DNA of 51,407 nt from an uncultured Acetatifactor sp. (GCA_947586055.1 CANPXL010000021.1:1-51407); one strand, 5' to 3'; shown: positions 33,858 through 43,194, counted from the stretch's first letter. The notes: a model not told the origin generated them from the letters alone. Program-made: numbers and translations.

Positions 33858-34618
33858 TGCTGGAGGTAAGAGATCTCGGTGTCCGTTACGGAACGAAAAA
33901 AATACTGAACGGGCTGGGGTTTTCCGTGAAGGAGGGCCAGTGGCTTATGATCGCGGGCCCCAACGGCGCGGGAAAATCCACCGCCATAAACGCCATCGCC
34001 GGGGGCATCGATTATACGGGCAGCATCCGGTTCGAGGGGGAAGAGATCCGACGGAAAAAACCTGCGCAGCTGGCCCGCTGTATCGGCGTACTGACTCAGT
34101 CACACCCCGTATCCTATTCCTTCTCGGTGGAAGAAGTGGTAACACTGGGACGGTATTCTCATTCCGCCGGCTTTCTGTCCCGGCGCGTGGAGGGAAAGGA
34201 CACGGCGGAAGCAGTAAACGCGGCGCTGGAACTGACCGGAATGACAAAACGGCGCGGACAGTCCGTCCTTACGCTTTCCGGCGGCGAGCTTCAGAGAACC
34301 TTTCTTGCCCAGGTTCTGGCTCAGGATCCAAGACTTCTCCTTCTCGACGAGCCTGCCAACCATCTGGATCCGGTCTACCAGAAACAGATCTTCGACCTGA
34401 TCCGGGACTGGCTGAAAACGCCGGGAAGGGCTGTAATATCCGTGATCCATGACCTCTCTCTGGCAAGAGCGTACGGGACCGAAATACTCCTTATGAACCA
34501 CGGAACCGCTCTGGCGTGCGGAACCGCCGACGAAGTGCTGACGCCGGCGCTTTTGAAGGAAGTCTATCAGATGGACGTATACGGCTGGATGAGAGAGCTG
34601 CTTTCCCAATGGAACTGA
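33854..34618 (+). CDS. btuD: cobalamin ABC transporter ATP-binding protein
   Basis: 254 aa. Walker A GPNGAGKST, signature LSGGELQRTFLAQ and Walker B LLLLDEPANHLD are all intact. It starts within the btuC stop (ATGA overlap), so translation is coupled. It powers import of corrinoid through BtuC. Family members also drive siderophore uptake, but the riboswitch and the cob genes that follow support cobalamin. Confidence 0.93.
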   Translation: MMLEVRDLGVRYGTKKILNGLGFSVKEGQWLMIAGPNGAGKSTAINAIAGGIDYTGSIRFEGEEIRRKKPAQLARCIGVLTQSHPVSYSFSVEEVVTLGRYSHSAGFLSRRVEGKDTAEAVNAALELTGMTKRRGQSVLTLSGGELQRTFLAQVLAQDPRLLLLDEPANHLDPVYQKQIFDLIRDWLKTPGRAVISVIHDLSLARAYGTEILLMNHGTALACGTADEVLTPALLKEVYQMDVYGWMRELLSQWN

Positions 34619-34656
34619 AGCAGGAACCGCACATCCGCTGCATGGGAGGAAAATCA

Positions 34657-35712
34657 ATGCATTTTGGGGAATGGAACCGGAAAATAAAACCCCCGGACGA
34701 TGACGCCATGAACATGGCAAGGGCCCGATGGGATTCCATCGCAAAGCCGCTGCACGGGCTGGGGGAGCTGGAAGACGTCTGTATCCGCATCGCGGGCCTT
34801 ACGGGCAGCGCGGACATTTCTATAAGTAAACGGGCGGCGGTTATATTCTGCGCCGACAACGGCGTGACGGCGGAGGGCGTGACCCAGACCGACGCTTCCG
34901 TGACGGCCGTCATGGCGGCCGCCATTGCCGGGGGCCGCTCCTGCGTCTGTCAAATGGCCGGGGCGGCAGGCGCCGACGTTTTTCCCGTGGACACAGGCAT
35001 GTTTCGCCGTGTCCCCGGCGTCCGGGACCTGCACGTGGCGGACGGCGCCGGAAATATCGCAGACGGCCCCGCCATGACCGAAGAACAGGCCCTTCAGGCT
35101 GTTTCCGCCGGGATTTCCCTTGCAGGAGAGCTGAAGGGTAAGGAGTATCAGCTGCTTGCCTGCGGCGAGATGGGAATCGGCAACACCACAACCGCCGCGG
35201 CGATGGCTTCCGTCCTGTTAGGGATGCCGGCAGAACAAACCGTGGGCGTGGGCGCGGGTCTGTCCCGGGAGGGACTGGCAAGAAAACAAAGCATCGTCCG
35301 CCGGGCCGTTGCAAAAAACTGTCCCGATCCTCAGAACGCTCTGGATGTGCTTTGTAAACTGGGCGGTTTTGACATTGCGGGAATGACGGGACTGTTTCTC
35401 GGCGGCGCGCTTTACCGGATTCCCGTGATCATCGACGGCATGATCAGTTCGGTCGCCGCCCTGACCGCCGCCCTGCTCTGTCCGGACAGCGTCTGCGCCA
35501 TGATCCCCAGCCACTGCTCCGCCGAGCCCTCCGCGGCGGCCATACTGGAAAAGCTGTCCCTTGAACCCATCCTGCGGGGAAATTTCCGGCTGGGCGAGGG
35601 AACGGGCGCCGTCTGCATGATGCCTCTTCTGGATCTTGCGCTCGCCATCTACAACGGCGCCGCCACCTTTTCCGATGTAAGGATTCCACAATATGAACCT
35701 CTGGGAGACTGA
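34657..35712 (+). CDS. cobT: nicotinate-nucleotide--dimethylbenzimidazole phosphoribosyltransferase
   Basis: 351 aa, the normal length. It activates the lower ligand base to its alpha-ribotide for cobalamin assembly. Visible family motifs are FCADNGVTAEGVTQ, CGEMGIGNTTTAAAM and, near the C-terminus, RLGEGTGAVCMM with the catalytic glutamate. I chose the ATG at 34657, with GGGAGG seven nt before it; earlier in-frame ATGs at 34609 and 34642 lack a site. The gene follows btuD by 38 bp and precedes cobU by 3 bp. Confidence 0.94.
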   Translation: MHFGEWNRKIKPPDDDAMNMARARWDSIAKPLHGLGELEDVCIRIAGLTGSADISISKRAAVIFCADNGVTAEGVTQTDASVTAVMAAAIAGGRSCVCQMAGAAGADVFPVDTGMFRRVPGVRDLHVADGAGNIADGPAMTEEQALQAVSAGISLAGELKGKEYQLLACGEMGIGNTTTAAAMASVLLGMPAEQTVGVGAGLSREGLARKQSIVRRAVAKNCPDPQNALDVLCKLGGFDIAGMTGLFLGGALYRIPVIIDGMISSVAALTAALLCPDSVCAMIPSHCSAEPSAAAILEKLSLEPILRGNFRLGEGTGAVCMMPLLDLALAIYNGAATFSDVRIPQYEPLGD

Positions 35713-35715
35713 ACC

Positions 35716-36243
35716 ATGAGCATGATCTTACTCACCGGCGGCTCCGGGTGCGGAAAGAGCTTTTACGCCGAATCCCTCTGCCTGAAGCTGCCCATGCCGC
35801 GCTATTATATCGCCGCCATGCGCCCTTACGGCGAGGAAAGCAGACAAAAAATCGAAAAGCACCGCCGCATGCGTCTCGACAAAGGCTTCGAGACCATAGA
35901 AAGGTATACGGATCTTTCCTCCTTGAAGCTGCCGGCGCAGGGCACCGCGCTGTTAGAATGTATCTGTAACCTGACGGCAAACGAGATGTTCGACGAAACG
36001 GGCAGTTACAGCGATCCTTTCGACCCTGTGATCCGGGGAGTGGAAACGCTTTTGAACCAGTGCGGCCACCTGATCGTTGTGACGAACGACGTGGGAAGCG
36101 ACGGCCGTCTCTACGACGAGGGCACCAACGCCTATATCGCCGCTCTGGGAAGGATCAACGCCGCTCTCGCCCGGATGGCCGACGCCGTGTACGAGCTTGT
36201 CTGCGGCATCCCGATTCCCGAAAAGGGGGCGCTTTTGATATGA
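35716..36243 (+). CDS. cobU: adenosylcobinamide kinase / adenosylcobinamide-phosphate guanylyltransferase
   Basis: 175 aa. The P-loop GGSGCGKS (residues 8-15) and the guanylyl-accepting histidine region EKHRRMR (His49) are both present, as is the VTNDVGSDGRLYDEGT segment and a C-terminal VCGIPIPEKG. It phosphorylates adenosylcobinamide and turns it into the GDP form used by CobS. Its TGA overlaps the cobS ATG (ATGA). A second, shorter relative lies two genes downstream. Confidence 0.92.
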   Translation: MSMILLTGGSGCGKSFYAESLCLKLPMPRYYIAAMRPYGEESRQKIEKHRRMRLDKGFETIERYTDLSSLKLPAQGTALLECICNLTANEMFDETGSYSDPFDPVIRGVETLLNQCGHLIVVTNDVGSDGRLYDEGTNAYIAALGRINAALARMADAVYELVCGIPIPEKGALLI

Positions 36244-37013
36244 CAGATGTTTTCCGTTCTCTGATCATGGCTTTTTCCATGTTTTCCGTGATCCCAATGC
36301 CGCGCATTCAGTGGAAAGAGGAAAATATGCGGTATATGCTGGCCTGGCTGCCGGCGGTAGGCGTGACCGCGGGCGTTTTACAGTGGGGATGGCTGCTGCT
36401 GTGCAATTTTCTTTCTTTCGGCCCCCTGCTTTTTGCCGCGGGAATGACGTTGTTCCCCATCCTGCTCACAGGGGGAATCCATATAGACGGCTTCAGCGAT
36501 ACGGTGGATGCTCTTTCCAGTCACGCCGAACCCATGCGGAAGCGGGAAATCCTGAAGGATCCCAACGCAGGCGCTTTCGCCGTGCTTTACACCGCCGGAT
36601 ACCTGCTGCTTTTTGCCGCCCTTTGCACGGAGCTTCCCCGCACCTTAACAACCGCGCTGACTCTGGGACTCCATCAGACCGCGGCCCGCGCGCTGGGCGC
36701 GCTCTGCAGCGTCTGTTTTCCCTCCGCCTCCCAAAGCGGACTTCAGTATACGTTCCGGGACGCGGCCTCAAAGAAAGTGACCGCGTATCTTGCGGTTTGG
36801 ACCGTTCTCTGCATGGGAGCTCTATGCCTGCTTTCCCTGCCGGGCGGAATCGCGTGTGCGGCGGTATTTTTGCTCCTGTTTTTGTACCTGAAAAGGGTCA
36901 GCCGCCGTCAGTTTGGCGGTATGTCGGGGGATCTGGCCGGATATATCATCACCCTTGCGGAGTTTTTCATGCTTTTTTCTTATCTCATAACGGAAAGGAT
37001 AGCGGCATTATGA
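36240..37013 (+). CDS. cobS: adenosylcobinamide-GDP ribazoletransferase (cobalamin synthase)
   Basis: 257 aa integral membrane protein. The family motif GGIHIDGFSDTVDAL near residues 78-92 and the following KREILKDPNAGAFAV are clear. It joins adenosylcobinamide-GDP and alpha-ribazole (phosphate), the last condensation step. It begins within the cobU stop and ends within the start of the next gene, both as ATGA. Confidence 0.94.
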   Translation: MTDVFRSLIMAFSMFSVIPMPRIQWKEENMRYMLAWLPAVGVTAGVLQWGWLLLCNFLSFGPLLFAAGMTLFPILLTGGIHIDGFSDTVDALSSHAEPMRKREILKDPNAGAFAVLYTAGYLLLFAALCTELPRTLTTALTLGLHQTAARALGALCSVCFPSASQSGLQYTFRDAASKKVTAYLAVWTVLCMGALCLLSLPGGIACAAVFLLLFLYLKRVSRRQFGGMSGDLAGYIITLAEFFMLFSYLITERIAAL

Positions 37014-37363
37014 TACTGATTGTAGGAGGCGAGGGCTCGGGAAAGAGAACCTTCGCAAAATCATTGGGTTACAGGGAAGAGGATATGGCGGACGGCTGTC
37101 TGGATGATCGTCCCGTAATTTTTCACACGGAACGCCTGGTCTTTCAGGCGCCGGAAGGGGCCGATCTGCTGTATGAAGGCCTTCTGAAAAAAGAGGTCGT
37201 GATCTGCAATGAGGTGGGAAGCGGCGTCATTCCCATGGAACAAAGGGAACGTCAGGGACGGGAAGCCGCAGGAAGGCTTTGCGTACGGCTGGCCGCCAGG
37301 GCGGACGCCGTTGTGCGCATGGTGTGCGGGATCCCTTCCGTCATCAGGGGGAAGCTGCCATGA
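37010..37363 (+). CDS. short CobU-like P-loop protein
   Basis: 117 aa. The P-loop GGEGSGKR is at residues 6-13 and the C-terminal RADAVVRMVCGIPSVIRG matches the end of CobU. The central part with the guanylylated-histidine motif (KHRxxR) is missing. It overlaps cobS and the next phosphatase gene by 4 bp each, so it belongs to the operon. Short CobU-like proteins of this type occur in Clostridia next to CobS. It may be a kinase-only or regulatory partner of the full CobU, or a decaying duplicate; an intact frame with coupling on both sides argues for function. Confidence 0.75.
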   Translation: MILIVGGEGSGKRTFAKSLGYREEDMADGCLDDRPVIFHTERLVFQAPEGADLLYEGLLKKEVVICNEVGSGVIPMEQRERQGREAAGRLCVRLAARADAVVRMVCGIPSVIRGKLP

Positions 37364-37977
37364 AAATACTTTTGCTGCGCCACGGCGCTACGGCGGGCAA
37401 CGAGCTCGGCAGATATATCGGAAGAACGGACGAGCCCTTAAGTCCCAGGGGAATCCGGGAGGTCAAAGCCGCCGGATGCGATCCCGCGCTCTCCATAGTT
37501 TATGTCACGCCGCTTCTGCGCACCCGCCAGACCGCCGAAATCCTGTTCCCCAACGCCGGACAGATCGTGGTGGACGGCCTGCGGGAAACCGATTTCGGCC
37601 ATTTTGAGCAAAGAAGCGCCCGGGAGATGGAAAACGATCCCGAATACCGAAGCTGGGTAGAGGGCGCGTGTCTCGGCGCATGCCCGGGGGGAGAATCCAG
37701 AGACGCATTTACAAAGCGTGTGCGGGAAGCCTTTACCCACACGCTTCTCTCCCACAGGGCCCTGACGGGGGAAAAGGACGGGGAACCGGCCGTCTTTGTA
37801 GTGCACGGGGGCACCATCATGGCCATTCTGGAAGCGTTTGCCCGTCCTGCCATGTCGTTCTATGAGGGGCGTGTGGAGAACGGCAGAGGATTTTTGTGCC
37901 GCCCCGACTTTTCCCCGGGAATGGGGCTTCCGTTTCTGCTGACCGACGTTGCCAAAACAGACAGGGTGCTTGTATGA
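37360..37977 (+). CDS. cobC: histidine phosphatase, probable alpha-ribazole phosphatase
   Basis: 205 aa. The phosphoglycerate-mutase-like motif LLLRHGAT at the N-terminus, the RTRQTAEILFP segment, the ETDFGHFEQRS element and the second histidine VVHGGTIMAI are intact. In a cobalamin operon such a phosphatase removes phosphate from alpha-ribazole phosphate or adenosylcobalamin phosphate. Coupled by ATGA overlaps on both sides. Assignment to CobC rather than another histidine phosphatase rests on the neighbours. Confidence 0.85.
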   Translation: MKILLLRHGATAGNELGRYIGRTDEPLSPRGIREVKAAGCDPALSIVYVTPLLRTRQTAEILFPNAGQIVVDGLRETDFGHFEQRSAREMENDPEYRSWVEGACLGACPGGESRDAFTKRVREAFTHTLLSHRALTGEKDGEPAVFVVHGGTIMAILEAFARPAMSFYEGRVENGRGFLCRPDFSPGMGLPFLLTDVAKTDRVLV

Positions 37978-38936
37978 ACTGCCATTTTATCGCTTTTTGT
38001 ACGGGATTTTTTGCGGATCTGCTTTGGGGAGATCCGCTGGGAAACTTTCATATTGTAGTATGGATGGGAAGGGGCATTACTTTTCTGGAAAAAGTTTTCC
38101 GCAGGATTTTTCCGAAAAATCAAAAGGGTGAACTCTGGGGCGGCGTTCTTCTGGTCGTTGTGCTCTGCGCCTGTTCTTTTTTCTTCAGCGCATCCGCCCT
38201 GAAACTGCTCTATTTTCTTCATCCCGCGGCGGGATTCGTACTGGAGAGTTTTCTCTGCTGGCAGTGTCTCGCCATGCGCTCTCTTAAGACCGAAAGCATG
38301 CGGGTGTACTTAAGCAGAAACGACCTTGAAAGCGCAAGAGCCGCCGTGGGAAGGATCGTGGGAAGAGACACGGATTCTCTGGATTTTCCCGGCGTCTTTC
38401 GCGCCTGTGTGGAAACCGTGGCGGAAAACACCTCCGACGGCGTAATCGCCCCCATGTTGTACCTCGCGCTGGGGGGCGCCCCTCTGGGCGTACTGTACAA
38501 GGCCATAAACACCATGGACAGCATGCTGGGATATAAAAACGAACGCTATCTTTACTTTGGGCGGGCGGCGGCGAGACTTGACGACGCGGCCAACTTTCTT
38601 CCCTCCCGGGCGGCGGCCCTGCTGACGGCAGCCGCGGCGTATCCGACGGGGCTTGACGCCCGAAACGCGTTTCGTATCTTCCGTCGGGACCGGTACCGGC
38701 ACGCCAGTCCCAATTCCGCGCAGACGGAAAGCGCCTGCGCCGGCGCCCTTCATATCCGGCTGGGCGGACCTGCGCGCTATTTCGGAAAACGGGTGGAAAA
38801 ACCCTTTATCGGAGACGACGACCGTCCCGTGGAAGCGGAGGACATTCCGCGGGCAAACCGCCTTTTGTATGCGGCGGGGTGGCTGTGCTTTCTGTTGTGC
38901 GTCCTCGGGAAAGGAACGGTGATGCTCTTATGCTGA
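37974..38936 (+). CDS. cbiB: adenosylcobinamide-phosphate synthase
   Basis: 320 aa with several membrane segments. CbiB hallmarks are FFADLLWGDP near the N-terminus, CVETVAENTSDGVIAP in the middle, and the DAANFLPSR segment. It attaches the aminopropanol (phosphate) arm to adenosylcobyric acid. The ATG at 37974 overlaps the preceding stop; the stop overlaps the next start by 7 bp. It works together with the CobD-type decarboxylase directly downstream, which makes the aminopropanol phosphate. Confidence 0.93.
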   Translation: MNCHFIAFCTGFFADLLWGDPLGNFHIVVWMGRGITFLEKVFRRIFPKNQKGELWGGVLLVVVLCACSFFFSASALKLLYFLHPAAGFVLESFLCWQCLAMRSLKTESMRVYLSRNDLESARAAVGRIVGRDTDSLDFPGVFRACVETVAENTSDGVIAPMLYLALGGAPLGVLYKAINTMDSMLGYKNERYLYFGRAAARLDDAANFLPSRAAALLTAAAAYPTGLDARNAFRIFRRDRYRHASPNSAQTESACAGALHIRLGGPARYFGKRVEKPFIGDDDRPVEAEDIPRANRLLYAAGWLCFLLCVLGKGTVMLLC

Positions 38937-39991
38937 CACACGGCGGAGATCTCGTGGGATTTTACGAGACATACGGACGAATGCCACTGGATTTTTCCGT
39001 AAACGTAAACCCTCTGGGACTGCCCAGGGGAGCCCGAAAAGCCGCCGAAACGGCGCTGTCCCATGCGGCGGAATACCCTGATCCGGCGTACCGCCGGCTG
39101 CGGGAAGCAGTCGGCAGGCATTACCGGATCCCACCGGCGTTTATCGTGCCGGGAAACGGCGCGGACGATCTGATCTGGCGGATTGCGGCCGTTATGAAAA
39201 ACCGCCGCGTGCTTCTCACCGCCCCGTGCTTTTCGGAGTATGAAAACGCTCTCGAAACATTTGGGTGCCGAATTGAAAGGCATGTCCTCAGGGCGGAACA
39301 TCAATTTTGTCTCACTGAAGATATCATGGAAAAAATCACGCCCGGTCTGGACGCGTTCTTTCTGTGCAATCCTAACAATCCCACAGGCAGAACCGCAGAC
39401 CGTGGATTGCTGCTCCGGATTCTGGACAGGTGCAGGGAGTACGGAACGCTCCTTTGGGTGGATGAGTGTTTTAACGGTTTTCTGGAGCGTCCGGAGGAAC
39501 ATTCTCTTATCGACCGGCTTTTCTCTTATGAACGTCTTGCCATCCTGCAGGCTCCTACCAAGTTTTACGCCATGGCGGGCCTTCGGCTGGGTTTTGTCTT
39601 CTGCGCCGGGGACAGGCTCCGAAAACAGCTTTGGGCCTTCGGACAGAGCTGGCCCGTGTCCGTCACGGCTCAGGCGGCGGGGATCGCCGCGCTGGAGGAC
39701 AGGACGTACGCCGAACACTCCCGGGCTCTGATCCGGAAAGAAAGGGAACGTGTGCGGAATATGCTGAAAGCGGCATCCATAACAATGATCGGCGGCGAGG
39801 CAAACTATCTGTTTTTTCATACGGATATCCCGGCGTTTGACAGAAAGCTGGCGGAAAGGGGCTTTCTCATCCGCAGCTGCGCTTCCTACCGGGGACTGGA
39901 AGACGGATATTATCGCATCGCCCTTCGGACGCCCCGGGACAATGACAGGCTGATAAAAGCGATCCGAAAGATCGCGGCAGCATCCGCCTGA
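38930..39991 (+). CDS. cobD: L-threonine-O-3-phosphate decarboxylase, aminotransferase fold
   Basis: 353 aa PLP enzyme. N-terminal LDFSVNVNPLGLP and EYPDPAYRRLREAV are typical of CobD; NPNNPTGR, the PLP lysine in QAPTKFYAMAGLRLGF and the terminal arginine region YRIALR are present. It yields (R)-1-amino-2-propanol phosphate for CbiB. AAAGGAA lies 13 nt before the ATG, which is inside cbiB. A histidinol-phosphate aminotransferase is the main alternative by fold, but the context favours CobD. Confidence 0.9.
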   Translation: MLTHGGDLVGFYETYGRMPLDFSVNVNPLGLPRGARKAAETALSHAAEYPDPAYRRLREAVGRHYRIPPAFIVPGNGADDLIWRIAAVMKNRRVLLTAPCFSEYENALETFGCRIERHVLRAEHQFCLTEDIMEKITPGLDAFFLCNPNNPTGRTADRGLLLRILDRCREYGTLLWVDECFNGFLERPEEHSLIDRLFSYERLAILQAPTKFYAMAGLRLGFVFCAGDRLRKQLWAFGQSWPVSVTAQAAGIAALEDRTYAEHSRALIRKERERVRNMLKAASITMIGGEANYLFFHTDIPAFDRKLAERGFLIRSCASYRGLEDGYYRIALRTPRDNDRLIKAIRKIAAASA

Positions 39992-40055
39992 ATCGCCTTG
40001 CCGTACTGTACGGATGGTTTGAAAGAACAGGAAATACTTTGAAGGGAAGAGCAAA

Positions 40056-41534
40056 ATGAAAAAGAACATTATGATCCAGGGCACTATGTCCAGTGTGGGA
40101 AAAAGCCTGATTACAGCGGGACTCTGCCGTATTTTTCATCAGGACGGCATCTCTGTCGCCCCCTTTAAAAGCCAGAATATGGCGCTCAACAGCTATATTA
40201 CACGGGAGGGACTTGAGATGGGACGCGCGCAGGCGGTACAGGCCCAGGCCGCCTGCACAGAGCCCTCCGTCCTGATGAACCCCATCCTTTTAAAGCCCTG
40301 CTCCGACATGGGAAGCCAGGTGATCGTAAACGGAGAGGTGACAGGCACCATGAAGGCAGTGGAATATTATGCATATCGTCCCAGACTGCGCGGTGTAATC
40401 AGGCAGGCTTATGAGAAACTGTGCGAGACTTACGACCTTATTGTCATCGAGGGTGCGGGAAGTCCGGCCGAGATCAATTTAAATGAAAATGATCTCGTAA
40501 ATATGGGAATTGCGGAGATGTTCGACGCGCCTGTGCTTCTGGCGGCAGATATCGACCGGGGCGGCGTTTTCGCCCAGATCTACGGAACCATAATGCTGCT
40601 GCCCGAAGAACAGCGCAGAAGGATCCGTGGCGTCATCATCAATAAATTTCGGGGCGACGTGGAAATCCTGAAACCGGGACTTGACATGATAGAAGAACGG
40701 ACCGGCGTTCCGGTGCTGGGAGTCGTTCCGTATCTGCAGCTTGACATTGACGACGAGGACAGCGTTATCCAAAGAGACCAAACCGTTCATAAGCCTATAG
40801 AGATCGCTGTCATTCAGTTTCCGCGGATTTCAAACGCTACGGATTTTAACCCTCTGGCGCGGCTTTCCACAGTACACGTGAATTATGTCCGCCGCACGGC
40901 AGAGTTTTCCGATCCCGACATGGTGATCCTTCCCGGGACCAAGAGCACCATGGAGGATCTGAAATGGATGCGCCAGAACGGTCTTGAGTCACTGGTAAAA
41001 AAAGCCGCCACAGCAGGAAAACCCGTTCTGGGAATCTGCGGGGGGTATCAGATGCTGGGCGAAATGATCTGCGATCCTCACGGCGTCGAAGGGGGAGGGC
41101 AGATAGCGGGTTTGGGCCTTCTGCCTGTCCGCACCACGTTTTCTCCCGTAAAAACCAGACTTCAGTCAAAGGGCGTCATTCAGGCAGGAAATTCCATTTT
41201 TAAAGATCTTTCCGGCGTTTCCTTTTCCGGTTATCAGATCCACATGGGTATTTCCGAACCCGGGGAAAAAACCGCGGCCTTCTGTACGCTTTCGGACGGC
41301 GGCGAAGACGGCGCAGTTTGTGAAAATGTGGCAGGGACTTATATCCATGGCCTTTTCGACGGAGACGCCGCACAGGCTCTGGAAAAGCTGCTGCTGATCC
41401 GCAGGGGCATTTCGCCGTCGCAGCTTCCCAAAGCCATGAATGCGGAATCATTCCTGCAGAGCCAGTATGACCTCCTTGCGGACAGCCTGCGGGAAAGTCT
41501 GGACATGAATACGCTTTATCAGATTCTGGGATAA
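40056..41534 (+). CDS. cobQ: cobyric acid synthase
   Basis: 492 aa, the usual length. The N-terminal synthetase domain begins with QGTMSSVGKSLITAGL and has FKSQNMALNSYIT; the C-terminal glutaminase-like domain holds the cysteine in LGICGGYQML and the histidine in YIHGLFDGD. It amidates the corrin side chains b, d, e and g to make adenosylcobyric acid. It lies 64 bp after cobD with GAAGGGAAG before the ATG, last in the riboswitch operon. I see no clear terminator after it. Confidence 0.94.
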   Translation: MKKNIMIQGTMSSVGKSLITAGLCRIFHQDGISVAPFKSQNMALNSYITREGLEMGRAQAVQAQAACTEPSVLMNPILLKPCSDMGSQVIVNGEVTGTMKAVEYYAYRPRLRGVIRQAYEKLCETYDLIVIEGAGSPAEINLNENDLVNMGIAEMFDAPVLLAADIDRGGVFAQIYGTIMLLPEEQRRRIRGVIINKFRGDVEILKPGLDMIEERTGVPVLGVVPYLQLDIDDEDSVIQRDQTVHKPIEIAVIQFPRISNATDFNPLARLSTVHVNYVRRTAEFSDPDMVILPGTKSTMEDLKWMRQNGLESLVKKAATAGKPVLGICGGYQMLGEMICDPHGVEGGGQIAGLGLLPVRTTFSPVKTRLQSKGVIQAGNSIFKDLSGVSFSGYQIHMGISEPGEKTAAFCTLSDGGEDGAVCENVAGTYIHGLFDGDAAQALEKLLLIRRGISPSQLPKAMNAESFLQSQYDLLADSLRESLDMNTLYQILG

Positions 41535-41573
41535 CCGCCGGGCCATCTTTTGTGACCCTATCTTAAATTAGTC

Positions 41574-41602
41574 AGGACAAGACGCCGGATGTTTGTTATA
41601 AT
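41574..41602 (+). promoter_or_regulatory. promoter of the cardiolipin synthase gene
   Basis: A perfect TATAAT (41597-41602) lies 17 bp after AGGACA (41574-41579, four of six matches to the -35 consensus). Confidence 0.55.
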
Positions 41603-41640
41603 GAGAAGAAAGAAAAAGAAAAACAGAGGTGACATTGCTT

Positions 41641-43155
41641 ATGAACAAGATCCTTCGGCGTATTTTCACAGTGCTTCCGGCCGTTCTGCTGCAGTTTTTG
41701 TGGCTGTATCTGCTTTTTGAATGGCTCGCGCCCTGGGCGGCGCTGATCGGCTTCGCCCTTTCCATTCTGTCTTTTTTGTTTGTCCTGTACCTGATCACAA
41801 AACGGGAGGAAAGCACCTATAAGATCCTCTGGCTGCTTGTGATCCTGACCTTTCCCCTTCCCGGCGCCGCGCTTTATCTGATCTTCGGAAACAAGCGTAC
41901 CACAAAACCGCTGAAGAAAAAGCTGGACGCCATGAAGCCCCTTCCGCCCGTCCCGGATGAGACGCCTGCGCTTTACGAGGCGTTGTCTCTGGAAAACCGG
42001 CGGCTCTCCCAGACTTTCCGCTGGGTTCAGAACAAAACGGGATTTTTTCTCCGGGAAAACCGCGGCGCGGAATATTATCCCCTGGGAGACGATCTCTTCC
42101 CCGTGATGCTGGCGGAACTGGAAAAGGCGAAACGGTTTATTTTTGTGGAATACTTTATCATTGAAAACGGACTGATGTGGGATTCCATGGTGGAGATTCT
42201 GGCACGGAAGGCCGCCCAGGGCGTAGACGTAAGGGTAATGTACGACGATCTGGGAAGTATTTCCACCTACAACAAGGAAGCCGCAAAGCTCCTTTCCCAA
42301 AAGGGGATCCACTGTACTTCCTTCAATCCCCTCGTCATCATAAAGGGTACCCTGAACTGCCGGGATCACAGAAAAATGCTGATCATTGACGGAAAAACCG
42401 CCTTCAGCGGCGGCGTGAACCTGGCAGACGAATATATAAATCAGAGAGAAAAATTCGGCCACTGGAAGGATATCGGCTTTCGGATAACCGGGGAGGCCGT
42501 ACAGAATTTCACCAGAATGTTTGCGGAGTTCTGGGACGCCTTTACCGGCGAGCGAATCCCGGACGAACTTCTGGATCTCCCCGATTTTTCGGAGATGCCC
42601 GGAGAAAAAGACGGTTACGTCTTAAGCTATTATGACTCTCCCCTGCGCGACGACGCGATCAGCAACGAGCTTTACATTGACCTTTTATCTCAGGCCCAGG
42701 ATTACGCATGGTTCTTTACCCCTTACCTTATGCCGGGAGACGCCCTGCTGGATGCTTTTGTCCGGGCAGCGCGGCGCGGCGTGGACATTCGGATCATTCT
42801 GCCCGGTATTCCGGACAAGAAGCTTGTGTACCGTATGTCCCGCAGCTTTTACGCGGTGCTTCTGGAGGCGGGCGTGAAGATATACGAATATACCCCCGGA
42901 TTCGTTCATGCCAAGGGTTGTATCGTTGACGATATCATGGGAACGGTGGGAACGGTAAATCTGGATTATCGAAGCCTGTTCCTGCATTTTGAAAACAATT
43001 CCCTGTTCTACCGGGCGTCTCTGTTAAAGGACCTGAAAGCGGACTTTATCGCCACACAGGAAAAATGCAGGGAACGCACTGTCGAAAACATCGGAATGAA
43101 TTTCAGGAAATGGCTGACCGACGGCATCCTCCGGATCTTTACCCCGCTCTGTTAA
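41641..43155 (+). CDS. cls: cardiolipin synthase (phospholipase D family)
   Basis: 504 aa. Two N-terminal membrane helices precede two HKD motifs: HRKMLIIDGKTAFSGGVN near residue 243 and HAKGCIVDDIMGTVGTVN in the C-terminal half. It condenses two phosphatidylglycerol molecules to cardiolipin at the membrane. I chose the ATG at 41641, nine nt after AGAGGTG, over a GTG at 41629. The gene stands alone, with its own promoter. A weak CCGCT/AGCGG hairpin spans the stop codon. Confidence 0.93.
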   Translation: MNKILRRIFTVLPAVLLQFLWLYLLFEWLAPWAALIGFALSILSFLFVLYLITKREESTYKILWLLVILTFPLPGAALYLIFGNKRTTKPLKKKLDAMKPLPPVPDETPALYEALSLENRRLSQTFRWVQNKTGFFLRENRGAEYYPLGDDLFPVMLAELEKAKRFIFVEYFIIENGLMWDSMVEILARKAAQGVDVRVMYDDLGSISTYNKEAAKLLSQKGIHCTSFNPLVIIKGTLNCRDHRKMLIIDGKTAFSGGVNLADEYINQREKFGHWKDIGFRITGEAVQNFTRMFAEFWDAFTGERIPDELLDLPDFSEMPGEKDGYVLSYYDSPLRDDAISNELYIDLLSQAQDYAWFFTPYLMPGDALLDAFVRAARRGVDIRIILPGIPDKKLVYRMSRSFYAVLLEAGVKIYEYTPGFVHAKGCIVDDIMGTVGTVNLDYRSLFLHFENNSLFYRASLLKDLKADFIATQEKCRERTVENIGMNFRKWLTDGILRIFTPLC

Positions 43156-43165
43156 AAGCGGAGTA

Positions 43166-43194
43166 TTGACAAAACAATCATTATATGATTTGAT
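43166..43194 (+). promoter_or_regulatory. promoter of the small conserved protein gene
   Basis: A perfect TTGACA (43166-43171) and TTTGAT (43189-43194) with 17 bp between, about 75 nt before the coding region at 43269. Confidence 0.6.
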
